The notes under the pieces: model-generated
Databases searched by the model: none
What the model saw: the letters and a program-made list of their open reading frames with translations, nothing else
What the model was told of the DNA's origin: nothing
Program-made: the position numbers and the translations under genes
Assembly (NCBI GenBank): GCA_022478985.1
Contig: JAKSZP010014520.1
Span: 124,001-188,000, forward strand
DNA: 64,000 nt
Reading direction: 5' to 3'
Source of the DNA: Massospora cicadina
Lineage: Eukaryota > Entomophthoromycota > Entomophthoromycetes > Entomophthorales > Entomophthoraceae
Shown: positions 46,203-56,279 of the stretch, in pieces
Layout: each line of letters begins with the position of its first letter
Position numbering within the stretch: the stretch's first letter is position 1

Positions 46203-46283
46203 AATTGGTATATTTTTCAGCAGAGCAATTAGTGGGTATTTGATTAGTTTGATAGTTTAAAATATGATGTCTTTTTTTGAATA

Positions 46284-46512
46284 TGATATCATTTTTGGTA
46301 GATGGACATCATTAGGTTTACAATGATTAGGTGTATTGACTTAATTAAGTATCTTTAAACCTAATGTCATTTTTAGTAGATGAGCATCATTAGATTTATA
46401 GTAATTAAATATATCAACTTAAATAAGTAATTTTTAAATATAATATCATTTTTGGTAGATGGTCATTGGTAGATTTACTTGTAAATAAATCTATTAACTT
46501 AACTAAGTAAAT
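46284..46512. repeat. 79-bp tandem repeat, about 2.9 copies
   Basis: The block 'atcatttttggtagatgg' starts units near 46284, 46363 and 46442, each 79 bp apart, with 'aacttaa(t/a)taagtaa' at unit ends. A related single unit lies near 14975. There is no coding potential. Confidence 0.8.
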
Positions 46513-47019
46513 ACAAAACTGCATAACAAACCCATTGAATCTGTCAAATTAATAAAAAATCACCAACCACTCAGCCAAAACTAATTGAACCCATCACATC
46601 AAACAAACACCAACTCTATATAGAAACCAGTTTCCTATTAAATTAACTAATTAACCATCAACCATTTACCAAAACAATGAGCCTAATGATTTGATTAAAT
46701 TACTATCTGCTTACTCAAAATTATTGAGCCTATCAAAATGACCAAACAACAATAATATGCTCAGCCAAAATGATTTAAATATTACTATTATACTTTATAT
46801 ATCATTGATACATTCTATATTTGACTTTTAACTATCTTTTTATATTTAAGAAAATGAAAATTTAGAATAAGATGGTTCATAAATTCATAAATATCTGTGC
46901 CAAATTTAGCTATTTTGGCATATCTTTTTATGAGATAATATGTAATATATACAATGATTTTTATTATCTAGAAAAAGTGAGTTTTTAAAAATATAGAGAT
47001 AGTGATTTTAACAAAAAAT
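46513..47019. other. AT-rich stretch
   Basis: The stretch 46560-46700 repeats 'accaaccactcagccaaaac...aatt' motifs also present near 15050. Nothing else is recognised. Confidence 0.45.
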
Positions 47020-47565
47020 GAAAAAGGAACCAATTTTGAAAAATACACTAATTTTTTGGGAAAAAAGAACTACCTTTAAAAAGGCACTTAAAATATAAAA
47101 TTAGCTGATAAAAGTATGAATATCAACCCCCTTGGGTTGGGACCATCTAGTACTAAAAAAAGTATGAATATCAATAAAAGCCTTTCTGAAGTCAGCGTTA
47201 TATTTTAAAATGACATAATTGATATTTATAATATATACTCAGCACTGTATATTCTTAGTTGCTTATAGTTTACACTTGGACCCAATCTAATATAAGATCT
47301 AAACTGTAAATGTGAGCAAAATTCTATAAGTCAGGTTAAATATGGTGTTAACTTCAAAAGGGTCTTTATCAATTATTCATACTTTTTATCAATTATTTTA
47401 TACTTTTTGGTGCATTTTTTGAAGGTGGTTCTTTTTTCCATTTTTTGATTTTTTCATACCTTTTTAGTGCATTTTTATCAATTATTTCATACTTTTTAGT
47501 ATATAACTTGTTGATTATTTCATAATTTATAGTATGTTTTTTTGAAGTCGGTTCTTTTTTCCAAA
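47020..47565. repeat. Second inverted-repeat (MITE-like) complex
   Basis: Left arms ('aaaaaggaacca' 47024, 'aaaaaagaactacc' 47063) face right arms ('gaaggtggttcttttttcc' 47422, 'gaagtcggttcttttttcc' 47542), with 'tactttt..atcaatt' and its complement nearer the centre. The core 'gtcaggttaaatatggtgttaacttcaaaaggg' at 47330 matches 15583. Two arms per side suggest one element inside another, or arm duplication. It is non-coding and was hit by the small insertion at 47127. Confidence 0.55.
47110..47174 (+). mobile_element. 31-bp insert flanked by 17-bp duplication
   Basis: AAAAGTATGAATATCAA stands at 47110-47126 and again at 47158-47174. Between them is 'ccccttgggttgggaccat' plus 'ctagtactaaaa', an A-ending fragment. 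The same 3' end (ACCATCTAGTACTAAAAA) is found in an independent duplication-flanked insert at 50712-50729. This is the signature of an extremely 5'-truncated retroposon. Confidence 0.75.
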
Positions 47566-47861
47566 GAACTTTTTTGATTGTTCAAGCATTGATAATTTAC
47601 TCACTTGATTGGCTAAAATAAAAGTATGCTATTTTATCTTTTGAGGAATGGCTTAATATTATATTCCGAGATACCTTAATCAGACTTTAAACACAATTCT
47701 AAACCTAGTCAATTGTCGCCGAAAAAGTTAAATGCGATCGTTACGAGCAGGTTCAAACACAAATGTGCTGTATATTAAACAAACACAAAGTTTAAATCTT
47801 GATTCCGCTTTTAGTTTTTAAATGAGGTAAAGCTAAACGTTTACTGAAATATTTAACACAA

Positions 47862-48511
47862 AGTAGCAAAGTGTCGGTAGCCGCCGTGAGAGAATCTGTC
47901 GCTGCCATCCTTCAGGGATCAGCTGATAAGAAACGTAATTTTCGTGAGACCATCGAACTTCAAATTGGACTCAAAAATTATGATCCTCAACGTGATAAAC
48001 GTTTTTCTGGTGTTGTAAAGCTTCCTTTATTCCTCGTCCCAAAATGTCAGTTTGTGTTCTTGGTGATGCTCTTCACTGCGATCAGGCTAAAGAGGCCGAA
48101 CTCGAAACTATGTCGGTTGATGATCTAAAAAAGCTTAACAAGAACAAGAAACTCATCAAGAAGCTCGCAAAAAGATACGATGCTTTTCTTGCCTCAGAAG
48201 CCCTTATTAAGCTTATTCCTCGTCTTCTTGGGCCCGGACTTCACAAGGCTGGCAAATTTCCAACTCCTGTCTCTCACTCTGATAATTTGAGTGAAAAGGC
48301 TAATGAGCTTCGCTCTTCCATTAAGTTCCAACTTAAAAAGGTTCTTTGCCTAGCTGTAGCTGTTGGCCATGTTGAAATGGAACAGGATAGAAATTGTTAC
48401 TAACATTATGATATCTATTAACTATCTCGTTTCTCTTCTTAAAAGCATTGGCAGAATGTTAAGTCCCTTTACATTAAGACTACCATGGGCAGTCCCCAGC
48501 GCCTCTATTAA
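47862..48511 (+). pseudogene. RPL10A: Ribosomal protein L10a (uL1) pseudogene, intronless
   Basis: uL1 forms the L1 stalk of the large ribosomal subunit. The region covers the whole protein (about 217 codons) without introns: 'VAAVRESVAAILQGSADKKR', '[19 protein letters not shown]', '[20 protein letters not shown]', '[20 protein letters not shown]', '[20 protein letters not shown]', and a C-terminus 'TMGSPQRLY' before TAA at 48509-48511. The start ATG is replaced (AGT at 47862-47864). There is a 1-base loss near 48030, a 1-base gain near 48386 and a 1-base loss near 48443. It is most likely a processed copy; a convincing target duplication or A-tail was not found. A damaged functional gene or assembly indels are the alternatives. 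Confidence 0.88.
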
Positions 48512-48605
48512 GCTTATTTTGACGAACTTAGTTGTGGTTTTCCACCTCTCACGGCTTACCAAGGTTTTAATTTTATTAATATCATTTGGGAGTCAAAATT
48601 TTAAA

Positions 48606-50128
48606 TAAAAAGGGGCATTATAAAAATCTAAAATGAATGTATGCTTTATGAAATTTTAAAATTATATATTTATCTTTATTTGCAGACTATATTTTACTTT
48701 TAACTATTTTTTTTAAAATACCAAAAATATGGGATAGTTTGATTTAGGGGTTTTCACCCAATTTTTGCTTACATTTTTTGATTAATTAGGCAAGAGCATG
48801 CTTGCGTTTTATTTTTTAAAATGTTAAATTCAGCATTTTTTTGCTCTATATTTCTATATATTTCAATTTTATTTGCATTTATAAAATTTAAGTTTTGAGG
48901 CGTAAAGTTATATTACAATTTTTTTAAAACTTTTTAAATAATTATGTTGTAAAGTGCTTGCTTAGAATTTGTTATAAAAAGTTTTAGTTGAGCTAGTGCT
49001 TACCTAAAAAAGCTTAGTTATTACTTTTTGATGGTATTCTGATGTTTACAGTAAAATAAAAATAGTCTTTGCTTAAAGTCACTAATTACAACTTTGACAT
49101 TTAAGCAATAATGAATGATATCTTCTTTCCCGCACTAATTGCTTATTTTTACAGATAATAACATATAGCTAAGTATGATTGGAAGTCATTCAGCTTACAA
49201 GAAATTATGTTCTAACTACCCTAGAGAAACTAATAGATATAAATCTGACTTATAATAGTGGTTTTTATTTACTAATAATAACAAATTAGTTTGACATACA
49301 TTAAAAAAAGTAACCATAATATGCAAGGATAACTTTGTACTAGAGATTTATGAATACTTAGCTTTCTACTATAAAAATAACTATAATGCTACTTTATTAG
49401 TGCCTTGATTTTTTTTATTATAGCCTAATACCATGGATTAACAATTTAATAAAAGCCCATTTATTACTGTTTCTCAGCCTGGACAGTTGGTTGTTGAGTG
49501 CAGGGATAAGAGTAAAAAAGCCAATTTGTAGCAAGATTTATAGCCACAGAGTTTAAATTGTTTTTACTTAGCTTATTTTTAAGTAAAATAGATAGAATGC
49601 TGGATTTAATATACTGAGAGGTTGGGCCTTTCAGGAGAATCTAGCAGGGATCACATAATATATTTAAATTTGGGTCACAATACTAGAACTTAGTAGATAG
49701 ATTAAATGAAGTAATGGTATGGTTTAAAATTAATAAATTTAATCTCTTCCAACAATTTTTATATTATTAATTAACCAACAGCAATAAGTAAGATGCAGAA
49801 ACATTTTGCACAAAAAGAGTGTTGCCATAGTTAATGCTGCTCACAGGTAGTTTTTCCTAAAGACAAGTATAAATGCCAAAAATTTCAGCAAAGAACTTAT
49901 TAGAAGCAAGTATATCTCACTAATGTTGCACATAAAGGTTGTAGCCCTACCAGCCAAGCTATTTCTGACACTCAGCCTCTAAAATAATTTAATACTGTTA
50001 TTAGAACAACTATTGTAATGTTATCAAAAATATCGATATAAACAAAAAAAACATAAAAGAGATATAGTAGTTATTATGTTAAAGGCTAAACATCCCTATC
50101 ATTAGATTATATAAGTGTTTTTATAAGC
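48606..50128. other. AT-rich intergenic DNA, nothing recognised
   Basis: A long A/T-rich stretch without frames above noise, repeats paired in the window, or RNA gene motifs that I can support. Confidence 0.6.
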
Positions 50129-50131
50129 ATC

Positions 50132-50420
50132 ATAATTTTTAGCATACTTAACCCCACGTCCTTGCTCTCTACCTTGGCCCGCACTCTATATGATGAGGAG
50201 CCTGCGGATGAGCCCCCTGATCCCCCTTTCCCTTCTGCCATGGCGGGATCAGCGGCTCGCCGCTGTACCACCTGGTTGGTTTGTTCTCATTTTGTGTGTC
50301 TCGCTGCTCGTTTCGGGCGGTTGGTCATGTTCGGTTTAAATAGTTTGGTGTTTCCGTTTCGGTATTGTCCGTCCCCTGGTCGGCGTACCTCGAATGAATT
50401 TAAATAATTTTTAGCATACT
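50132..50420 (+). mobile_element. GC-rich 255-bp insert with 17-bp target duplication
   Basis: ATAATTTTTAGCATACT occurs at 50132-50148 and 50404-50420. The 255 bp between are much richer in G+C than the surroundings and end in A/T-rich 'gaatgaatttaa'. An 81-codon frame (50162-50407) reads 'TLYDEEPADEPPDPPF', then an Ala/Arg-rich part; I recognise no family. The pattern fits reverse-transcribed insertion of a host mRNA or other RNA 3' end on the plus strand. Confidence 0.7.
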
Positions 50421-50690
50421 ATAATGAAAAGTGTTTTTATATGTTGCTCCTTATCATTTCAAGTGTTGCCCAGTTTAAAGTTACTTTACAATTTTTGTTA
50501 AATTAGGCTTTTTGTGAACCCACCACTTTAATGTTACATATCAACAATGTGTTTACACCTTAGCTAGAATTATTTCGCTATTTTAAGACAATCTTATTAT
50601 GATTTAAAATAATATAATTTTAACAAAGCACCTTAACTTATATAGTAATATTAATCTAGATAGTAAAGTATCAAAAGTACAATAAACTAA
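50421..50690. other. AT-rich stretch
   Basis: No gene or repeat is recognised. Confidence 0.5.
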
Positions 50691-50694
50691 GATT

Positions 50695-50746
50695 AAGACT
50701 TAACAGAAGTGACCATCTAGTACTAAAAAAAGACTTAACAGAAGTG
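50695..50746 (+). mobile_element. 18-bp insert flanked by 17-bp duplication
   Basis: AAGACTTAACAGAAGTG stands at 50695-50711 and 50730-50746. The 18 bases between, ACCATCTAGTACTAAAAA, equal the 3' end of the insert at 47127-47157. It is a second independent event with the same 3' end and A-tail. Confidence 0.75.
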
Positions 50747-51305
50747 AAAAAACAGTTTAAAATATGAGATGTAACTGATAATATATATGAAATGGTAGGT
50801 TATATAACCTTCATTTTAATACCCTAAGTTTGTTATAGTTTATATAAAACCAAGACCAAAAATACTTGTACTATATCTCAAAATTTCTAAAATAATAAGC
50901 TATTGTTATATTAAACTTTTCAAAGCTTGAAAATTTATCTAACATCAATCTATTGTTATATGGTTTTATATGGCAATTTGCATCCATTACAGGCCAATTT
51001 GTATAATTTTCATTATTATTTTTTGAAAATCAATGAAAAATATATGAATTGGCCTGTAATGGATACAAAAATTGATGAAAGATATACAAATTGGCATGGA
51101 AACCCCTGCATATAGTACTTACTAGGCACCATGTCATAAGATTTAAGCAGCTACTGATTTAACATAAGATTGCTACTGTTATAAAAAGCCAAAAAATTAT
51201 TAGTTTTGTAGCTGAAGTAATTGATCATTATATTGTAACATGGTCTTAAAAGGTTTACTAAATATTATATAAATTTTAAATAGCAAAGAAGATAACACAT
51301 GTTAT
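50747..51305. other. AT-rich stretch with a local inverted repeat
   Basis: 'ggcaatttgcatccattacaggccaattt' text at 50971-51000 is repeated in inverted form around 51045-51060 ('aattggcctgtaatggat'), an imperfect hairpin of about 30 bp arms. There is no supported gene. Confidence 0.5.
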
Positions 51306-51836
51306 ATTATAATTGAAATCCTGGCAAGGAGTTGCTTGCAGGTGCTTATCTGAAGATTTCAACAAGGTAACTGACAAGGTAACAGATGTGGGAGTGCTAA
51401 GATACTCAGCAGCTGTTTTATAAAATTTAGATATAATGTAAACCACAAATTTTTTACTCTTAATAAGTTAAATTGATATAGTAAACATTGCATAATCAAA
51501 ATAATCCCTCCCAGTACTTGTGGTACTCAGAGGCTAATAGTGGGATATATATTTGTATTAAATATAAGCAGTGGATAATGAGGTTTTGGCAAAAAGACAA
51601 ACTAACCTATCAGAATTTGCAAATTTTTTCACCCAATGTAGCTTAATTCTGGGTGATTGGTTGACAACAGGAATGAAAAATCCATGCAGTAACAATTTAA
51701 TATAATTTTATCCAATCACCTGTATTGAAAATACTTTTATCTTGGCTGATCAAATAATGTCCTAGTTTTTGATTGGTGGGTAAAATATTTTCACCACTCA
51801 AAATTTCTTCAGGTCTATAAAAGTTAGGTGTGTTCT

Positions 51837-52953
51837 CTTAGTGTCAGGCAGACAGCAAGTAAGAATTAGACTGGCCTGCTAGCCCAGATGCCAGAGCATC
51901 CAAGTGGCAAACCAGAATGCCAGGGGCACTGCTACTGGTATGACAAATATGGAACTGGAAGAGAGCTTAATTCTCAACAGCTAAAAATGGGATTTTGGGG
52001 TAAGTTGTTTTTATTGGAAAATTTAAGGGAAGAGAATTGACCAACAATTTTCTCAGTGCGATGTGCCCAATTAAAAAGTCATTGATTTTGAGGGAAAATA
52101 AGCCAGGATCAGGTTCTGCAAGTTTGACCTATGCGGTGAATTATTCAGAAAATGGGTGGGTTAGTTCCCTGGGAACTGACATTGCAAAATTCAGCGGTGG
52201 ACTGAGTTGCAGTCAATTCAACCTAAGCGGTGAACTATATGGGAATGGGCAGGTTAGTTCCCTGAGAACTGACATTGCAAAATTTGGCAATGAGCCAAAT
52301 TGCAGTTGGTTTGACCTAAGTGGTGAACTATTCAGAAATGGGTGGGTTAGTTCCCTGGGGACTGACATTGCTAAATTTGGCAGTGGGCCAAGTTGCGGTC
52401 AGTTCAACCTAAGAGGTAAACTATTTGGGAATGGGTGGGTTAGTTCCCTGGGGGCCAACATTGCAAAATTTGGTGATGGGCTGAGTTGCAGTTGATGGTA
52501 TTGCATCTGGTGCAATGCCCAATTTTCTGGCAGGAAGCTCCCCATTGGGGGTGATGCCTGATGGATTTGGGAGGGGGAAAGATTTTTAATCATTGTGTAA
52601 ACTGAATTGCAACTGTCAGGCGTTCCAACTGATAGCTCATCCTTCATACCTTTTTGACCATTTGAAATCTGAGTATCAGGCTGATTGCCACTCAAATTAG
52701 TTGCAATCAATTCCATTTTGGCAATCTTGGTGCAGATTTTACTAATTCCTTGTAACAGTTCTGCTGAGAAGAGTGCAAGTACCAGAAGTGGGATTTGAAG
52801 TGGAAGGGCTACTATTCAGCGCTCATCTACCACATGAGTGAGATCACCCTGAGTAACAAGGGGTATGGCCATCCTCTTTGGTACTTTCTTGCTCAGGAAT
52901 GGAAAGATGGCCCAATCAACACCCAGAGGACATTCACCGGGACTTACACTTAG
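51837..52953. mobile_element. Solo LTR B3, divergent B-type, with TSD
   Basis: 51842-52948 (1107 bp) starts TGTCAGGCAG and ends GGGACTTACA, flanked by perfect CTTAG duplications (51837-51841, 52949-52953). The first 100 bp and the last 150 bp resemble the B LTRs; the middle differs and carries the 93-bp tandem repeat. It is therefore a related subfamily. Confidence 0.9.
52110..52497 (+). repeat. 93-bp tandem repeat, about 4 copies, inside B3
   Basis: Units start at 52135, 52229, 52322 and 52415 ('ggtgaactat'), each with 'gggttagttccctgg' and 'gacattgcaaaatt'. Because 93 is a multiple of 3, the unit reads through as a 31-residue repeat ('VSSLGTDIAKFG...') in the 152-codon frame 52037-52495. 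The first unit has one extra base. The open frame is likely a by-product of the repeat length, not a proven gene. Confidence 0.85.
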
Positions 52954-53194
52954 GTGGCAGCACTAAATTTAAGTTAATGCATGGGTAGACTTCCCCATCA
53001 ATTCATCTATTCCACCAGGTGATTTGGAGTAACCTTTTCAAATTGATCCAAGCTATTCAGCCAAGGGCTAGTAGTAAGAGTATTACTCCAATCTAAACTA
53101 TTTCACTGAGAGTAAGACTGAAATTTTTTAGTAAAATTTAAGTATTTGCTTATGTACATTATTCTCAAGTAGTCAAAAATCTAATTTTATGACA

Positions 53195-54300
53195 TTACCC
53201 CCTTCAAAAATGCTGAGGGGAATAGGGATATAAAAATTTATGTACTCAGTTTATAGCAATTCCAGTGGCAAGAGACTTTATAGAATATGCATTTCTCTAC
53301 TTGTAAGTGTAGACAAAAGGTCCTTCACAAATGGACTTAAGTTTGCCACTTATGGGGGTGATGCAGTTGTGATAGGATAAAGGCAAATCTAATTTTTTTA
53401 AAGAGGGTAGAGGTGGCCTGACTTTATTAGCTTCTAAGCCCTCTTTAGTAACAGTTTTATCTTGATCATGGCATCAGATTATAGCTGAATGTTGTGTTGG
53501 GCTAACCTCCTTATAGCTTTGTCTGGATTATCAGTCCTATCAGAAAAACAACTTTACATATGAGGGTGGGTACCACAGGTTCTTGAACATATAAAATGTA
53601 AAAAAGAGGACTTTTAAGGATCCTGTTAGATAATAAATTATGCCATGAGGGCACTAGATAAGAACTGATCTCAGTGTAGGGGGTCTGAAGTGGCCATTTC
53701 CATACATTAGAAACCAAATTTCCATTCACTCTTTCTATGGTACCATTCATAGAAGGATTATAGGGGACTGAGAAGATTTGTTGTGCTCTCAAGGATGTAA
53801 CCATGATCTTGATCACGTTGGAGGTAAAATTTTTTCATTGTCACAGAGTAGCACCTAAGGCAGCCATGGTGAGTGAAGATATACTGATGCAGAAAAGTTG
53901 TGGTAGCTTTGGCAGTTTGGGCTGGGAGAGCCATAGCTTTAATCCATTTTGTAAATTAAACAATTTCTACTATATCAATTTCCACTGGTTGTCTGGTAAC
54001 AGGACCTACCACATCTATGCTTATAATGTAGAATGGTCATTGAGGGGTGGTAAGTTGCTATTGATATTTGGTCTTGATATTGGATTGCTTTTTACAGATT
54101 AGGCAGACATCCAGGACTTTGATAAAGACTTTTAAAACTATTTCAATAGCACTGATCTCTAATCCACTCATAGGTTTTCTGCACTACGCCATGCTCCAGG
54201 GTATAGTGGCTTTCCTAATATCAGGTACTTGTTCTGAAGGTTATAGATAGGCCATCAATTGGCCCCTACCTTTTTATATAACTTCACACTCTCCACTTTG
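53195..54300 (-). pseudogene. H integrase, broken
   Basis: 53511-53816 (101 codons) reads 'FSVPYNPSMNGTIERVNGNL', the part with the third catalytic residue, and continues toward the C-terminus. The core beginning lies at 53820-54050 in broken frames. The zinc finger is not clearly readable. Confidence 0.78.
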
Positions 54301-54399
54301 GTGTTTCAGAAGTGTTGCATTAGCATTTACTTGAAAAGTTCATCCACATCATTCTAAGCATTAGTGGTCATTGGAAGGCCATGTAATCTCTCAGATTCA

Positions 54400-55720
54400 C
54401 TATTATCCAAGTGAAGGACAGGCAACTGAGTCAACTCATTGACGTTCATATAGTGAGTTCAAACTCAGTGTTCTATCTTTATATCATAATATTGGAGCTT
54501 TAAGGCTCAACAAGTCAAACGTCTGGTAGGATCTTTCATATTTTGTAACCATTTCAAAGAGGCGTGGTCATTAATCACAGTGGAGGTAGTTTCATATAAA
54601 AATGGGTGATAATGTTTTACAGTGAGTAAGACAGCAAGTCACTCCTTATCTGTGATGCTATAGTTGCATTAAGTTTTCAAAAGCGTCTTGCTTAAGTATG
54701 AAACTGGATGATCCACACTGTTATCATCCAATTTAACTAGGATATCTCTAACAGAATAGTCAGAGGCGTTGGTAAACAAGATGAAAGGCTTACCATAATC
54801 TGGGTGGCGTAGGATAGGACGTTCTTATAGCAATTGATTTAGCATCTCAGATGTGGCCTTTTGTTTAGCAACCTAATAGAAAGGAGTGTTCTTAGCCAAT
54901 AGTCATACAAGAGATGCACTGAGCTGAGTGAACTTTGAGATGAATGGATGGTGATACCCCATCATTCCCAGAAACACCTGCATATCTTATAGGTTTGAGG
55001 CAGAAGCGTTTTTGGTATTGTTTCAACCTTATCTTTATAAGGGTTAAATTCCTTCCTGTGAGATAGCATGTCCAAGAAAATCTATCTCCTTTAGAAAAAT
55101 GCATTTCAATAATTTCAACTTAATGTTAGACTCACATAGGCGTTGAAGAACTTCCTTTAGATAAGTAAGTTATTCATTAAAAGTTTTAGAAAAGACCATG
55201 ATGTCATTGAGATATACTATAACACAACTTAGCTTAAGATCCTGTAGAATTTGATACATCACTTGCTGGAAGGTGTGGGTGCATTACATAACCTCTGATG
55301 TAATCAAGTGGGTTGAAATAGGCCTTCACTGCAAATAAGAGCACATTTTTCCTGGTTTTGTGGGAAAAGGTCCATTTGTCAGTATCCACTGGCCAAGTCC
55401 ATATCAGAAAAAAATTAGAGCCAGAGAGTTGTGAAGAGCGTCAATGATTTAGGGGATAGAATAACTACTTTTTTTGAGGTTGTTCATTTTTTGGTAGTCC
55501 ATAACTAACCAATAACCCCTTTTTTATTTTTAATAAGCAAGAGAGGGGATGACCAAGGGCTTTGAGAAGGTACTAGTAGTACAGCATCTAGTAACTGCTT
55601 GAGCTCTGTACTCATTTGCTGCTCTTTAACCTTTGATTTACAATAAGGTTTGGACCAGTTAGGACTAGCTTCATCAACACTGACCATGTGGCTTTAATCC
55701 TTCATGTGCCATATTTGGTA
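54400..55720 (-). pseudogene. H reverse transcriptase and RNase H, broken
   Basis: 55505-55687 gives the fingers ('LLDAVLLVPSQSPWSSPLLL'). The active-site box is YLND (reverse complement of 55203-55214), one Asp lost. 54892-55104 and lower show the connection and RNase H ('FILFTNASDYSV', Asp to Asn; 'YSITDKEWLAVLLTVKHYHPF'). Many stops. Domain order matches C and D. Confidence 0.82.
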
Positions 55721-55967
55721 TCAGACTTAGAAGATATATCATTTTAGGCATCTAATAGGAGTGAACTTTCTCAAGCTCATCTGAGGTTAGTTCATCTGAT
55801 ATGAATGTTAGTTAAAGTACATACTAATTTGTCAGTAGGGAGGCTTATATCTAACGTGTAACCAATAAAATGATTTTTTCAATATTTTCAATTAAAACTA
55901 GCAGGTCTTCTACTATCTCTTGATGTTTATTCACAAGAATGATCTTTTTAGTGAGATTCTCTAATAT

Positions 55968-56279
55968 AACATTGATAATTTAAAGGAGAGGATACCCCAG
56001 TGGTAGAATATGGACCCTCTACCAAGCCTCCCCAAGTTTGAAACCCAGTCAATGAACTTTGGGTAGGGGACAATTATGACTGTTTGGCGTTGTACACCAA
56101 TGTCCCAAACTGAGATAGTAAATAGCAAAGGCGGTCCATGGAGTTCCTGGCCTATTGCTATGCATGAAGGTTTTTGAGTTTTATCCTCCTTTCTTATTCA
56201 TTTGATTTCCTCTTAATCAATGCAGTATTGTCCCCAGGTCAGACCACCTTGAATAAAAGTTAAAAAACATTGATAATTT
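55968..56279 (+). mobile_element. tRNA-derived SINE copy 2 (284 bp) with 14-bp TSD
   Basis: 55982-56265 is flanked by perfect AACATTGATAATTT (55968-55981, 56266-56279). The head has an A-box-like 'ccccagtggtagaat' (55995-56009) and a B-box-like 'aagtttgaaaccc' (56034-56046), the internal RNA polymerase III promoter of tRNA-like units. The body matches the reverse complement of 21937-22223. The tail is A-rich ('aataaaagttaaaa'). It shares no obvious 3' end with LINE-1, so its partner LINE is unknown. Confidence 0.88.

Larger units (their letters stand above)
15855..46207 (-). mobile_element. Chromovirus B (Ty3/gypsy) with nested insertions, 30.3 kb
   Basis: The outermost element of the nest. 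Its 3' LTR is 15860-17501 and its 5' LTR is 37547-37859 plus 44864-46202, interrupted by element A. The 5 bp before (15855-15859) and after (46203-46207) are both AATTG. Subtracting A and its duplicated 5 bp, the 5' LTR is 1647 bp against 1642 bp. The internal region on the minus strand is 36155-37546 (gag, protease), 19676-21614 and 17502-18791 (pol, chromodomain), about 4.6 kb without the insertions. A purine tract abuts the 3' LTR at 17502-17517. Pol is broken by many stops. Confidence 0.88.
51311..53194 (-). repeat. H 3' LTR, interrupted
   Basis: 51311-51841 and 52949-53194 together match 59630-60389 (blocks 'gagttgcttgcaggtgctta', 'ccctcccagtacttgtggta', 'gcagcactaaatttaagtt'). The terminal TG of the right copy reads AA here. 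Confidence 0.88.

Noticed and set aside
50927..51115. A 62-codon frame in AT-rich DNA
   Set aside because: It lies across an imperfect inverted repeat, has Tyr/Asn/Lys-rich composition typical of A/T-rich noise, and no family.
52399..52716. A 105-codon minus-strand frame
   Set aside because: It lies inside solo LTR B3 and overlaps the 93-bp repeat on the other strand; no independent support.
55990..56050. Functional tRNA gene at the SINE head
   Set aside because: A- and B-box-like sites exist, but the cloverleaf stems do not close convincingly, and the unit continues into a 284-bp body with a target duplication.
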